Assembly (NCBI RefSeq): GCF_001625325.1
Contig: NZ_JRQQ01000008.1
Span: 62,001-126,000, forward strand
Reading direction: 5' to 3'
DNA length: 64,000 nt
From: Croceicoccus estronivorus
GTDB taxonomy: Bacteria; Pseudomonadota; Alphaproteobacteria; Sphingomonadales; Sphingomonadaceae
Below, one piece after another: positions 47,981-58,972 of this stretch; position 1 is the stretch's first letter; every line of letters begins with the position of its first letter. Below the pieces are notes generated by a model. That model saw nothing but the letters and a program-made list of their open reading frames with translations, was not told where the DNA came from and ran no database searches. The position numbers and the translations under genes are program-made.

Positions 47981-49789
47981 ATGGCTTCTCAGCCCGCATA
48001 CAAGATCATCGACCACACCTACGATACGGTGGTTGTCGGCGCCGGCGGCTCGGGCCTGCGCGCAACCATGGGTTCGGCGGAAGCCGGTCTCAAGACGGCC
48101 TGCATCACCAAGGTGTTCCCGACGCGTAGCCACACTGTCGCGGCACAGGGCGGCATTGCCGCCTCGCTCGGCAACAATACGCCGGATCACTGGACCTGGC
48201 ATATGTACGACACCGTCAAGGGGTCTGACTGGCTGGGTGACCAGGACGCCATCGAATACATGGTGCGTGAGGCGCCGCAGGCAGTTTACGAACTGGAACA
48301 CGCAGGGGTTCCGTTCAGCCGCAATCAGGACGGCACTATCTATCAGCGCCCGTTTGGCGGCCACATGCAGAACATGGGCGATGGCCCGCCGGTGCAGCGC
48401 ACTTGCGCCGCTGCCGATCGTACCGGCCATGCAATGCTGCACGCGCTCTATCAGCAGAGCCTGAAGTACGATGCGGATTTCTTCATCGAATACTTCGCAA
48501 TCGACCTGATCATGGAAAACGGCCAGTGCCGTGGTGTGATCGCTTTGTGTCTGGATGACGGTTCTATCCACCGGTTCCGGAGCCACGCGGTCGTGCTGGC
48601 GACCGGGGGCTACGGCCGTTGCTATTTCACTGCGACGTCTGCCCACACCTGCACCGGTGATGGCGGGGGCATGGTGTTGCGTGCTGGCTTGCCGTTGCAG
48701 GATATGGAATTCGTCCAGTTCCACCCCACGGGAATTTATGGTGCAGGCGTGCTCATCACGGAAGGTGCCCGCGGTGAAGGCGGTTATCTGACCAACTCCG
48801 AGGGCGAGCGGTTCATGGAGCGCTATGCGCCTTCGGCCAAGGACCTCGCCAGCCGTGACGTTGTTTCGCGGTCGATGGCATTGGAAATCCGTGAAGGTCG
48901 CGGGGTCGGCCCGCACAAGGACCATATTTACCTGCACCTCGATCACATCGATCCGAAGGTTTTGGGTGAACGCCTGCCGGGCATCACGGAAAGCGGCAAG
49001 ATTTTCGCGGGTGTCGATTTGACGCGCCAGCCGCTGCCCGTGGTTCCGACCGTGCACTACAACATGGGCGGTATTCCCACGAACTATCACGGCCAGGTGA
49101 TCAACCCGACCGACGGCAATCCGGATTCGGTTGTGCCGGGGCTCTATGCCGTGGGTGAGGCCGCTTGTGTTTCCGTCCATGGGGCGAATCGTCTGGGCTC
49201 CAACTCGCTGATCGACCTTGTGGTGTTCGGTCGTGCAACCGGCCTGCACCTCAAGGAGACGATCAAGCCGGGTACGGCACACGATGGCCTGCCGAAGGAT
49301 AGTGCGGACATGGCATTGTCGCGCCTCGATCACTTCCGCAATGCCAAGGGCGGATCGCCCACGGCAGAAGTCCGCATCGAGATGCAGCGCACGATGTCTG
49401 CCCATGCCGCAGTGTTCCGTACCGACGAATTGATGTCGGAAGGCGTGACGAAGCTGGCGGATACATACAAGCGGATGGAAGACATCCATGTTTCGGACCA
49501 ATCGCTGATCTGGAACTCGGACCTCGTCGAGACGATGGAACTCGACAACCTCATCAGCCAGGCCAGCGTCACCATGAGCGGGGCCTATGCCCGCAAGGAA
49601 AGCCGTGGGGCCCACGCGCATGAGGATTTCCCCAATCGCGACGACGCCAACTGGATGAAGCACACGGTCGCATGGTTCGACGGCTGGGGCGGCAAGGGAG
49701 GCGCGGTGAAGCTCGATTATCGTCCGGTTCACGAATATACGCTGACCGAAGACGTTGAATACATTAAGCCGAAGGCACGCGTTTACTGA
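47981..49789 (+). CDS. sdhA: Succinate dehydrogenase flavoprotein subunit
   Basis: Oxidises succinate to fumarate in the citric acid cycle. The 602-residue protein has the FAD site [17 protein letters not shown], the His51 that carries covalent FAD in [10 protein letters not shown], and catalytic motifs [19 protein letters not shown] and GVHGANRLG-like [17 protein letters not shown] strong stem-loop follows 8 nt after the stop. sdhB is not next to it. Confidence 0.96.
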   Translation: MASQPAYKIIDHTYDTVVVGAGGSGLRATMGSAEAGLKTACITKVFPTRSHTVAAQGGIAASLGNNTPDHWTWHMYDTVKGSDWLGDQDAIEYMVREAPQAVYELEHAGVPFSRNQDGTIYQRPFGGHMQNMGDGPPVQRTCAAADRTGHAMLHALYQQSLKYDADFFIEYFAIDLIMENGQCRGVIALCLDDGSIHRFRSHAVVLATGGYGRCYFTATSAHTCTGDGGGMVLRAGLPLQDMEFVQFHPTGIYGAGVLITEGARGEGGYLTNSEGERFMERYAPSAKDLASRDVVSRSMALEIREGRGVGPHKDHIYLHLDHIDPKVLGERLPGITESGKIFAGVDLTRQPLPVVPTVHYNMGGIPTNYHGQVINPTDGNPDSVVPGLYAVGEAACVSVHGANRLGSNSLIDLVVFGRATGLHLKETIKPGTAHDGLPKDSADMALSRLDHFRNAKGGSPTAEVRIEMQRTMSAHAAVFRTDELMSEGVTKLADTYKRMEDIHVSDQSLIWNSDLVETMELDNLISQASVTMSGAYARKESRGAHAHEDFPNRDDANWMKHTVAWFDGWGGKGGAVKLDYRPVHEYTLTEDVEYIKPKARVY

Positions 49790-49796
49790 TGCATGG

Positions 49797-49824
49797 ACGG
49801 CACGCCGGTTATTCGGCGTGCCGT
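49797..49824 (+). terminator. Terminator after sdhA
   Basis: ACGGCACGCCG and CGGCGTGCCGT form a perfect 11-bp stem around loop GTTATT. A T-rich stretch follows at 49825-49839 with interruptions. It lies between sdhA and the globin gene. Confidence 0.65.
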
Positions 49825-49855
49825 TGCTTCCGGTTTTGCTCGGGAGGCGCCAGAT

Positions 49856-50365
49856 ATGGCGGAAACGGCGAGTAAACCGCCACTGCATGGGCAGAGCGAC
49901 GAGGAACATCGCGCGTTGGCTTTGAAAGCGCGGGCTGAACGCCGTGCTGCGGCTGTCGCTCTCGGCGTTGATGCGGACTACGTTTCTCGTTTCGTCGATA
50001 GTTTTTATGACAAGATCCGACAGGATGACCTGTTGGGCCCCATTTTTGCGGCTCGCGTTTCCGATTGGGATGAACACCTGGGACGGATGAAGCGGTTCTG
50101 GCGCTCCATACTGTTCAGCAGTGCCGAATATTCCGGGAGCCCTATGCCCCGGCATGTGGCTATCTCAGGTCTTGAGGCGGGGCACTTCGCGCATTGGCTC
50201 ACTCTGTTCTATGCTACGCTGCGTGAACAGGGCGGCAATGAAGAGGCGGTGGCTTTCGTTGGCGGACGTGCCCGCATGATTGCAGACAGCCTGCTGACGG
50301 GAATTACGCTTCATCGCGATGGGCTTGTCGGCAACCGGGCAGGGGCGGAGCTCCCTCGTCCCTGA
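49856..50365 (+). CDS. Group III truncated haemoglobin
   Basis: Haem protein of 169 residues for oxygen or nitric oxide chemistry. Group III marks are present: FVDSFYDKIRQDDLLGPIF, the stretch WDEHLGRMKRFWRSILF, the region SPMPRHVAISGLEAGHFAHWLTLF with the proximal His. A GGGAGG site lies 8 nt before the ATG at 49856, making this start strong; an earlier ATG at 49793 lies inside the sdhA terminator. About 30 charged N-terminal residues precede the globin fold. It ends 6 bp before the convergent lldD-like gene. Confidence 0.86.
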   Translation: MAETASKPPLHGQSDEEHRALALKARAERRAAAVALGVDADYVSRFVDSFYDKIRQDDLLGPIFAARVSDWDEHLGRMKRFWRSILFSSAEYSGSPMPRHVAISGLEAGHFAHWLTLFYATLREQGGNEEAVAFVGGRARMIADSLLTGITLHRDGLVGNRAGAELPRP

Positions 50366-50371
50366 AAGGGC

Positions 50372-51526
50372 TTACCGCCAGCGCAGCATTTCCGGATTCA
50401 ATTGATTGACAGCCGTCACGCCCATCAATTTCATGTCGCGCACGATTTCGTCACGCATGATTTCCAGCGCCCGTTCCACCCCGGCCTGTCCCGCAGCCGC
50501 GAGCGCATAGAGATAGAGGCGCCCGCCAGAGGCGGAATTTGCCCCGGCGCACAGGCTCTTCAACACGTGGGTACCCCGGCGTATGCCGCCGTCGCAGATG
50601 ATCTCGATCTGCCCGCCTACCGTATCGACGATTTCCTGCAATTGATCGAACGGAGCGCGACTACCGTCCAGTTGCCGACCGCCATGGTTGGAAATCATGA
50701 TCGCGTCTGCGCCGATTTCCACGGCGCGGCGGGCATCGCTGGCGCTCATTATACCCTTGAGGCAGAATGTTCCGCCCCAGTCCTGCCGGATACGGGCCGC
50801 TGTATCCCAGTCCATCGACTGATCGAGCATGGTGGAAAAGTATTCCTGGATCGACACCGGTTGGCTAGTGCCCGCTCCAACATGCGTGTCGAGGTTTGGC
50901 AGGCGGAAATTCTCCCGCAACAGATAATTCAAAGTCCAATGAGGTCGCGTCGCGTAGCTGAACAGTGACGACGGCGTGAAACGCGGAGGACTGGAGAAAC
51001 CGCTGCGCAGGCAACGTTCGCGTTTGCCGCCAACGATCGTGTCGACCGTCAGCGCTATGGCATCGAATTTCGCTGCCTTGCAGCGCTCAATCATTGAGGC
51101 ATTCAGCCCCTGGTCCTTATGGACATAGAGTTGGAACATCTTGGGCGTCTGGATCATCGCACCGATTTCCTCGATGGAGATCGTCGCGAGGCTGGAAATG
51201 CCGCACCAGAGCCCGAACTTTTCTGCAGCACGGGCAACCGCGCGTTCGCCCTGCCAGTAGAAAACGCGCTGCAACGCAGTTGGCGAAAGGACTAGCGGAA
51301 GGGCTGTTTCCCGGCCCATGAGAGTGCAGGATGTGTCGATATGTTCGACCCCGGCCAGCACGTTTGGAACGAGATCGGCACTGGCATAGGCGGCGGTGTT
51401 CCGCGCTTTGGTCAGTTCATCATCTCCCGCACCATCGATATAGTCGAATACTGGCCAGGGCAGGCGGCCCTTCGCAAATCGGCGAAAATCGTCGATATTA
51501 TGGCAGTCGGACAGACGCATAGGCAT
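50372..51526 (-). CDS. lldD: FMN-dependent alpha-hydroxy acid dehydrogenase (lactate type)
   Basis: Oxidises L-lactate or a related 2-hydroxy acid. The 384-residue protein has the FMN barrel with the active-site stretch SNHGGRQLDG, the substrate arginine in the same region and LALTVDT. Near the C-terminus the usual phosphate-binding region reads ASGGRLYLYALAAAGQAGV. L-lactate dehydrogenase is the most likely role, but mandelate and glycolate enzymes share these marks. A shorter start at 51520 is possible. Single gene, divergent from creD. Confidence 0.8.
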   Translation of the reverse strand: MPMRLSDCHNIDDFRRFAKGRLPWPVFDYIDGAGDDELTKARNTAAYASADLVPNVLAGVEHIDTSCTLMGRETALPLVLSPTALQRVFYWQGERAVARAAEKFGLWCGISSLATISIEEIGAMIQTPKMFQLYVHKDQGLNASMIERCKAAKFDAIALTVDTIVGGKRERCLRSGFSSPPRFTPSSLFSYATRPHWTLNYLLRENFRLPNLDTHVGAGTSQPVSIQEYFSTMLDQSMDWDTAARIRQDWGGTFCLKGIMSASDARRAVEIGADAIMISNHGGRQLDGSRAPFDQLQEIVDTVGGQIEIICDGGIRRGTHVLKSLCAGANSASGGRLYLYALAAAGQAGVERALEIMRDEIVRDMKLMGVTAVNQLNPEMLRWR

Positions 51527-51633
51527 CGGCTAGCAGAACGAAACTGCGATGCAAACGGTAACCTGCGAGGTTCAGAGGGCATTCATTGCTCGCTGATCAT
51601 GCACTGTTTACCGCCGGATTTGGGAGAAAGACA

Positions 51634-53022
51634 ATGGCACGTGAACGCAGCCCGGGAATGAAACTGCTCTTCGCGGTGCTGATCGGCGCGGCTTTGATCG
51701 TACCCCTGATATTCGTGTACGCGCTGGTCAGTGACCGCCAGTCGCAGTCTCACGTCGCGCAAAACGCGATAACCGCTGGCTGGGGCGGGCAGCAGGTAAT
51801 TTCGGGCCCGCTCGTCGTCATTCCGTATGAAGCGGAAAGGGTCGAGACGGAGGCGGTCAACGGCCGTTCCGTCAGTCGAACAGTGAAAGTGAGAGAAGAA
51901 CTTTATCTCGCTCCGCTGGTGCAGAAGGTAAAAACGGAGCTTGCGCCGGAGATGCGGCGCAAGTCGATCTATTCCTCTGTGATCTACACATCGCGGTTGT
52001 CGGGTACGGCGAGCTTCGCTTTACCCGAAGATCTTGCCAAGCATGGTGTGCGGCGTGACCAATTGCTGCTGGATCAGGCCGAATTGCGGTTCGGCGTTTC
52101 CGATCCGCGCGGGTTGCAAAGCGATGCCAGCGTCACGCTCGACGGTACAGTTCTTCCGCTTCAGCCAGGCAAGGGCGTGGCTGCTAGCGGCAATTCTGGT
52201 TTTTATGGCTTTTTTGACTGGAGTTCTGCTGCGCCGGTCGAGGTTTCCTGGCAATACGGGTTGCGGGGCAGTCACTCCTTTACCCTGGTGCCGCGGGGTG
52301 GGAATACGCAGTGGCAAGTCTCATCGCCCTGGCCGCATCCCGGCTTTTCAGGCAGTTTTCTGCCGGAAGACAAGAAGATATCCGATCAGGGCTTTACGGC
52401 GTCCTATGCCGTACCGAACCTCGCACTTGGACAGGCTCTTGTCATGCTGCAGGATCCGGGCCCACCGCTCGTGACGGACCCCGGCATCGAAATGACTTAC
52501 GGCCCCGACCGGATGGGTAACGGTTCAAGCATGGCTGCTACCATCGGGCTGGTGGAACCGGTGGATTTGTACAGCCGGGTCGATCGTTCGGTAAAATACG
52601 GCTTCCTGTTTATCGGCTTCACTTTCCTTGCGTTCCTGATGTTCGACATCGTGGGCGGTGCACGTGTGGCAGCGGCCGAGTATCTGATGACTGGTGCAGG
52701 GCTGGTTCTGTTCTTCGTGCTGTTGCTGGCCTTTGCAGAGGTGATCGGCTTCGCCCTCGCCTACGCATTGGCGAGTTTGGCGATCATTGGCCTCCTGACG
52801 GCATATAGTGCGGCGGTGCTGGCAAGCTGGCTGCGTGCGCGCTTTATCGGTGCGCTGCTTCTGGGCTTGTATGCGTTGCTGTATGTCTTGCTAAATCTCG
52901 AAGCGTGGTCGCTGCTTATCGGCTCGGTGTTGCTGTTCGCGGCGCTCGCCGGCGTGATGTACGCAACCCGCCGGGTCGATTGGTCGGCGGTAGGCCGTAA
53001 TGGGGACGGAACGGAAGGGTGA
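51634..53022 (+). CDS. creD: CreD-like inner membrane protein
   Basis: Inner-membrane protein of 462 residues. One N-terminal helix (about 10-32, MKLLFAVLIGAALIVPLIFVY) is followed by a large periplasmic beta-rich part (about 35-320) and then about six helices (330-450), the CreD arrangement. In gammaproteobacteria CreD is controlled by the CreBC two-component system and affects beta-lactam tolerance. No creBC is present here. GGGAGAAA precedes the ATG at 51634. Function in alphaproteobacteria is unknown. Confidence 0.85.
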   Translation: MARERSPGMKLLFAVLIGAALIVPLIFVYALVSDRQSQSHVAQNAITAGWGGQQVISGPLVVIPYEAERVETEAVNGRSVSRTVKVREELYLAPLVQKVKTELAPEMRRKSIYSSVIYTSRLSGTASFALPEDLAKHGVRRDQLLLDQAELRFGVSDPRGLQSDASVTLDGTVLPLQPGKGVAASGNSGFYGFFDWSSAAPVEVSWQYGLRGSHSFTLVPRGGNTQWQVSSPWPHPGFSGSFLPEDKKISDQGFTASYAVPNLALGQALVMLQDPGPPLVTDPGIEMTYGPDRMGNGSSMAATIGLVEPVDLYSRVDRSVKYGFLFIGFTFLAFLMFDIVGGARVAAAEYLMTGAGLVLFFVLLLAFAEVIGFALAYALASLAIIGLLTAYSAAVLASWLRARFIGALLLGLYALLYVLLNLEAWSLLIGSVLLFAALAGVMYATRRVDWSAVGRNGDGTEG

Positions 53023-53055
53023 GCCCGTCCGCATCCGTTCCCGGTTTCGATTAAT

Positions 53056-53727
53056 CTAGTCGAAGGTCTGGACTACCGGGCGGGAAACCAATTGGGCCTC
53101 ATCGCGGTTGCGATTGGCCTTGCGGGCTTGTTTTTCATTTTTCTTGCGCAGCTTCTCGGCCTGTTCGGCCGCCTTGCGATCTGCCTCCATCTTGGCCTTG
53201 ATGGCTTCGACTTCGTCATCCCGCGCCGGGCGTCCGGGGTAGCGGCAGCCTTTCTGCTGACCAATTCCCTTCAGGTAGGCGCGCCGCATCATGCCTGCGA
53301 CGATCGCGTCCTGAAATTTGCGTTCATGGGCTTTTGCGCCAGATAATTCACGGATCAGTCCGCGAAAGGGAATGAATGTGCCGACTGCCCATTGGGCCAC
53401 GCGGCCTGGGTCGAGTGAACGCCCCCTGGCTTCGGCCGTATCGAGATCTTCCCCGAGAATTGCATCGAGATCTGAAACTGCGCCAATGATGGCGCTGCAG
53501 CGAGAGAGGCCGACTGTATCGTACGGGTCGGTTCGTGCCTGAACCAGCAATTCCGGTATTTCGTCATTGCTGAGATTGAGGTCCGACAGCGGTGTCTTCG
53601 CTACGTCGCCTGCCGTTACGGTATCATCCGTGACAGGTTTTTCAGGCGGCTCGTCCTGATCGCGCGCGAAGGCCGTGGATACAGGGACGAGCGCAAGCAC
53701 TGCGAGCGCGGCGGGAATGAAACGCAT
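53056..53727 (-). CDS. Exported protein with charged coiled-coil tail
   Basis: A 223-residue protein with a signal peptide (MRFIPAALAVLALVPVSTAFA, cut about residue 21). The mature part has a cysteine-containing middle (LSRCSAIIGAV, KGCRYPGR) and a tail of about 50 residues rich in Lys, Ala and Glu (KMEADRKAAEQAEKLRKKNE), likely coiled coil. No family is recognised. It follows the zinc metalloprotease after 14 nt on the same strand, so they are probably one operon. GGGGG sits about 8 nt before the ATG. Confidence 0.7.
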   Translation of the reverse strand: MRFIPAALAVLALVPVSTAFARDQDEPPEKPVTDDTVTAGDVAKTPLSDLNLSNDEIPELLVQARTDPYDTVGLSRCSAIIGAVSDLDAILGEDLDTAEARGRSLDPGRVAQWAVGTFIPFRGLIRELSGAKAHERKFQDAIVAGMMRRAYLKGIGQQKGCRYPGRPARDDEVEAIKAKMEADRKAAEQAEKLRKKNEKQARKANRNRDEAQLVSRPVVQTFD

Positions 53728-53741
53728 ATCGAACCCCCGTG

Positions 53742-54641
53742 TTATGTTTGCTTCATACCTGAAAACGTATCGCACATATCCTCGTTCCCTGTCTCGATTC
53801 CCCTGCGCAGCCATTCCTTTCGCTGGGCGCTGGAGCCATGCGTGAACGCCTCTTCCACAGGCCGGCGCCCGGCATTGCGCATCAAAGTGTCGTCGCCGAT
53901 CTGATGCGCCGCGTTCAGCCCTTCCTCGATATCGCCCGGTTCGATCAGGTTTCGGTTCTTCGCCGCCCAGACCCCGGCATAGCAATCCGCCTGCAGTTCC
54001 ATGCGAACCTGTAGCTGGTTTGCGGCGTCGGGATTGCGTTGCTGGGCACGACGGACCTGATCTGCGAGCCCGGTCAACGCCTGCACATGGTGGCCATACT
54101 CATGTGCCATGACATAGGCCCGTGCGAAATCGCCGCCAGCACCCAGCCGCTGCTCCATTTCACGATAGAAATCGGTATCGATATAAATTCCGCGGTCGCT
54201 CGGGCAGTAGAACGGGCCCATCGCGCTTTGGGCCGCACCGCAACCCGATTGCCCTGACTGGGAATAGAACACCAGCTTCGGCTGACTGAACGGAACACCT
54301 GCCTGTGTGAACAGCGGCTCCCACGTCTCGTTGAGTGAGGCGAGTGCAGCGCAACTTTCGCGGCTGAGTGCGTCGGCATTACAGCTTTCCTCAGCATTGG
54401 TGCCTGCTTGCTGAACGGATCCCGTGGACGCCGTTTGCTCTCCGGCCTGCTGCAATCCGCCAAGAAGCTGGGTGACATCAATGCCGGTGAAATAGGAAAT
54501 GGCGAGCGCAACCACTATGGCAACAATGCCCAGCTTTCCTCCTCCGCCGCCCGGAAAACGTGAACCGCCGCCGGATCCGCGCTGGTCCTCCACACGGATA
54601 TTGCGAGGGTTGAAATCTTTGAGCCGCACGCGTTTCTCCAT
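53742..54641 (-). CDS. ypfJ: Neutral zinc metallopeptidase (YpfJ family)
   Basis: Membrane-anchored protease of 299 residues. A glycine-rich basic N-terminus precedes one membrane helix (about 38-51). The zinc site HEYGHH lies at 180-185, with the third ligand in MELQADCYAGVWA. Four cysteines flank the domain (CNADALSRESC, CGAAQSAMGPFYC). The substrate is unknown. It is the first gene of a two-gene operon and diverges from 3-hydroxybutyrate dehydrogenase. Confidence 0.88.
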   Translation of the reverse strand: MEKRVRLKDFNPRNIRVEDQRGSGGGSRFPGGGGGKLGIVAIVVALAISYFTGIDVTQLLGGLQQAGEQTASTGSVQQAGTNAEESCNADALSRESCAALASLNETWEPLFTQAGVPFSQPKLVFYSQSGQSGCGAAQSAMGPFYCPSDRGIYIDTDFYREMEQRLGAGGDFARAYVMAHEYGHHVQALTGLADQVRRAQQRNPDAANQLQVRMELQADCYAGVWAAKNRNLIEPGDIEEGLNAAHQIGDDTLMRNAGRRPVEEAFTHGSSAQRKEWLRRGIETGNEDMCDTFSGMKQT

Positions 54642-54727
54642 CGAAAATGTTGCATTTGCGAAAAGGGACTGGACCTTTACCGCCGCTATGGCCCATTTCC
54701 TGATAGTCCAAATGCAAGGAGTCGGTA

Positions 54728-55483
54728 ATGTTCCTCAAGGGAAAACGTGCATTGGTGACCGGATCGACCTCCGGTATTGGCCTCGCGATGGCGAAGGCGC
54801 TGGCCGCAGAGGGGGCCGAAACAGTCATAACAGGCTTCGGAGATCAGGCGGAGATCAACGCAATCTGTGAGGAGATCGGAGCCTCTTTCGTGGATGCGGA
54901 CCTGACCACCGTTGCCGGAGCGGAAGCATTGATGGCAGGTGCCGGGGATGTCGATATTCTGATCAACAATGCCGGTATGCAGCATGTTTCCCCCGTCGAG
55001 GATTTTCCGGTCGACAAGTGGGACAAGATCATCGCGCTCAATCTCAGCGCGGCCTTCCATACCATTCGACTATCGGTGCCATATATGAAGGCGCAGGGCT
55101 GGGGGCGGATCATCAATACCGCCAGCGCCCATTCGCTGACGGCGTCGCCGTTCAAATCCGCTTATGTTTCGGCCAAGCATGGCCTTGCGGGCCTGACCAA
55201 GACGGTGGCGCTCGAACTGGCGCAAAGTGGTGTGACGGCCAATTGCATCAGCCCCGGATATGTCTGGACCCCGTTGGTGGAAAACCAGATTCCGGATACG
55301 ATGAAGGCGCGTAACCTGACGCGTGAGCAGGTCATCAATGACGTGCTACTCGCCGGCCAACCGACAAAGCGCTTTACTCACGTCGAGGATCTTGGCGCCA
55401 TGGCGGTATTTCTCTGTCGTGAAGAAGCGGGCAATATCACCGGCTCGAACTTCTCCATGGACGGCGGATGGACCGCGCAATGA
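54728..55483 (+). CDS. 3-hydroxybutyrate dehydrogenase
   Basis: NAD-dependent short-chain dehydrogenase that interconverts 3-hydroxybutyrate and acetoacetate, used in polyhydroxybutyrate breakdown. The 251-residue protein has TGSTSGIG (11-18), NNAGMQHVSPVEDFP, catalytic Ser133, Tyr146, Lys150, and the specific block ISPGYVWTPLVENQI with INDVLLAGQPTKRF. This block separates it from other SDR enzymes. CAAGGAG precedes the ATG. Confidence 0.9.
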   Translation: MFLKGKRALVTGSTSGIGLAMAKALAAEGAETVITGFGDQAEINAICEEIGASFVDADLTTVAGAEALMAGAGDVDILINNAGMQHVSPVEDFPVDKWDKIIALNLSAAFHTIRLSVPYMKAQGWGRIINTASAHSLTASPFKSAYVSAKHGLAGLTKTVALELAQSGVTANCISPGYVWTPLVENQIPDTMKARNLTREQVINDVLLAGQPTKRFTHVEDLGAMAVFLCREEAGNITGSNFSMDGGWTAQ

Positions 55484-55530
55484 GGGGGCTGTGGCGCAGG
55501 AAGGTTTGACGGACTGCAACAAATCTTTGC

Positions 55531-57066
<1,536 letters not shown>

Positions 57067-57079
57067 GATGATCGTTTCT

Positions 57080-57101
57080 CCCCTCCCGCTTGCGGGAGGG
57101 G
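57080..57101. repeat. GC-rich palindrome after guaB
   Basis: CCCCTCCCGC and GCGGGAGGGG form a perfect 10-bp stem around TT, 13 nt after the guaB stop. There is no T-run. I recall similar palindromes as dispersed repeats in sphingomonad genomes, so it may be a REP-like element rather than a plain terminator. Only one copy is seen in this window. Confidence 0.5.
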
Positions 57102-57183
57102 CCGGGAATGGGCCGCTTTCCGGCAGGACCTGTTTCCAGCCTCTACCCATTTTTCGCGGCCCTTGTCGCATGGTTGGGCTCTC

Positions 57184-58359
57184 GTGACGCCTGCCGCTCG
57201 CGTCCAGGCGGCAATAGAGTTGCTCGATCTTGTCATTGAGGCGGCCCGCAGTCGGGGCGCACCAGCGGACAGGATCGTGGCGGAATGGTTCCGTTCCCGC
57301 CGTTTCGCCGGATCGAAGGATCGGCGTGCTGTGCGGGAGCTGCTCTATCGTGCAATCCGGGTCTGTGGACCTGTTCCTCCGACTGGACGGTCCGCGATGT
57401 TGCGGCTGGCGGCGGACGATCAATCACTGGTCACTTTGTTCGACGGCTCTCGCCACGGGCCTGCGCCTTTATGTGACGATGAAGAGGTGGCTGAAGGCGG
57501 TTGCGCTCCAGCCTGGCTGGAAGACCGCCTTCGTGCATCGGACATCGCAGGAGAAGAACTGGAGGCGTTGCTCGATCGGGCTCCCCTCGATCTACGAATC
57601 AACACGCTACGCGGCGCAGACCCCTTGCTGCCAATTGCTGGGGACGTGACGCAGGCTCGAAATGCCTTGCGCTATCCGGCCGGCACACAGGTTGAACGGT
57701 GGGATGCCTTTCGTGACGGCGCGGTCGAAGTTCAGGATACCGGCTCTCAACTGGCTTGTGAGGCACTGGGCGTTCAGCCGGGGCAAACCGTAGTCGATTT
57801 TTGCGCTGGGGCGGGTGGTAAAACACTCTCACTTGCGGCTGCGATGGAAAACAAGGGGCGATTGCTCGCCTGCGATGTGGATCGTGCCAGACTCTCCCGG
57901 CTTGCCCCACGCGTGGAACGGGCAGGGGTGACCAATGTGGAAACACGGCTGCTCGATGCAGGGCGAGAGACAGCGGGACTGACCGATTGGGCGGGAATTG
58001 CCGATGCGGTCCTGGTGGATGCTCCTTGTTCGGGCACGGGCACATGGCGGCGTAACCCCGAAGCCCGCTGGCGGCTCAATGAAGATGAACTGGCCCGGAC
58101 CTGCACGCTGCAGCAACGGGTGCTGGATATGGCGGCCAGTCTGGTCAGGCCGGGCGGGCGTCTCCTCTATGTCGTTTGCTCATTGCTGGACGAGGAGGGC
58201 GGCGATCAGATAGACTGCTTCCTCTCCACGCACCGGGGATGGCAGATCGAACCATTTGTACTGCCGGCAGGCCGGGAAAGAAGCGGGGGAGTGCGGTTGA
58301 CCCCCCTTCATGACGGGACTGATGGATTTTTCATCGCACGTCTCGTTTCGCCGTGTTAG
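57184..58359 (+). CDS. RsmB-family rRNA m5C methyltransferase
   Basis: SAM-dependent methyltransferase of the NOL1/NOP2/Sun family, about 391 residues. The catalytic Cys of motif IV is in DAPCSGTGTW, and the motif VI Cys in VVCSLLDEEG; the SAM site is VVDFCAGAGGKTLSLAAAMENKG. The N-terminal part (AAIELLDLVIEAARSRGAPADRI) is the NusB-like domain. The start is unsettled: GTG at 57184 fits the family better than TTG at 57163, and neither has a good ribosome site. Confidence 0.82.
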   Translation: MTPAARVQAAIELLDLVIEAARSRGAPADRIVAEWFRSRRFAGSKDRRAVRELLYRAIRVCGPVPPTGRSAMLRLAADDQSLVTLFDGSRHGPAPLCDDEEVAEGGCAPAWLEDRLRASDIAGEELEALLDRAPLDLRINTLRGADPLLPIAGDVTQARNALRYPAGTQVERWDAFRDGAVEVQDTGSQLACEALGVQPGQTVVDFCAGAGGKTLSLAAAMENKGRLLACDVDRARLSRLAPRVERAGVTNVETRLLDAGRETAGLTDWAGIADAVLVDAPCSGTGTWRRNPEARWRLNEDELARTCTLQQRVLDMAASLVRPGGRLLYVVCSLLDEEGGDQIDCFLSTHRGWQIEPFVLPAGRERSGGVRLTPLHDGTDGFFIARLVSPC

Positions 58360-58418
58360 CATCTCGATTCATGGCGGATCGGTCCATATCTACGATGCCT
58401 GCCCTGAAGGAGTTTGTG

Positions 58419-58922
58419 ATGCGTTATTATCCCGCTGCTATTGCCTTGTCGCTGATCTGCGCGGTCAGTGCCAGCGTGGGCAATGGTGCGACAGTTGCTC
58501 CGCCAGACGCGGCGGTGGAACTGCGCGAGCAGGGAAGGGTGGCATTGGCTGCCGGCGAAACACAGGCTGCCATCGACGCGTTCGAGGCGGCGTTGGCCAT
58601 AGATCCGGCCTACACGACGCTTTATCTCGATTTGGCGCAGGCTGCGCGTAACGAGGGGCTACGGGGTAAGGCGATTCACTATTATCGCGAAATGCTCTCC
58701 CGCGATCCGAACAACTTTGCCGCGATCTCTGGTGAAGGCGAGGCAATGGTAGAAATTGGCGCGATGGAAAAGGCGCGCCGCAACCTCGCTCAGTTGCAGA
58801 GCCTGTGCGGAGACAGTTGCGAGGAAACCCGTGCATTGGCCGAGGCCCTGACCAAGGCACCGGAGGAGAAAGTGCTGACGGCGGAAGCGGTTACGCCCAA
58901 GGCGACCGTAACGCAAAACTGA
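58419..58922 (+). CDS. Exported TPR protein
   Basis: A 167-residue protein with a signal peptide (ending about ASVGNGA, residue 24) and two or three TPR-like repeats (LREQGRVALAAGETQAAIDAFEAAL, LDLAQAARNEGLRGKAIHYYREML). A CGDSCEET stretch may form a disulfide. AAGGAG lies 6 nt before the ATG at 58419, a much better start than the upstream ATG at 58353. TPRs usually carry protein-protein contacts; the partner is unknown. Follows the methyltransferase after 59 nt. Confidence 0.78.
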   Translation: MRYYPAAIALSLICAVSASVGNGATVAPPDAAVELREQGRVALAAGETQAAIDAFEAALAIDPAYTTLYLDLAQAARNEGLRGKAIHYYREMLSRDPNNFAAISGEGEAMVEIGAMEKARRNLAQLQSLCGDSCEETRALAEALTKAPEEKVLTAEAVTPKATVTQN

Positions 58923-58972
58923 CCTGAGAGGGCTTCTTCTGGCGGGCGTTACAATGCCAGACAGGGCAAGTG

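Noticed and set aside
47906-50155. 749-codon open frame antisense to sdhA
   Set aside because: GC-rich coding DNA often leaves the complementary frame open. The plus strand has an unmistakable sdhA and globin, and the antisense translation resembles nothing known.
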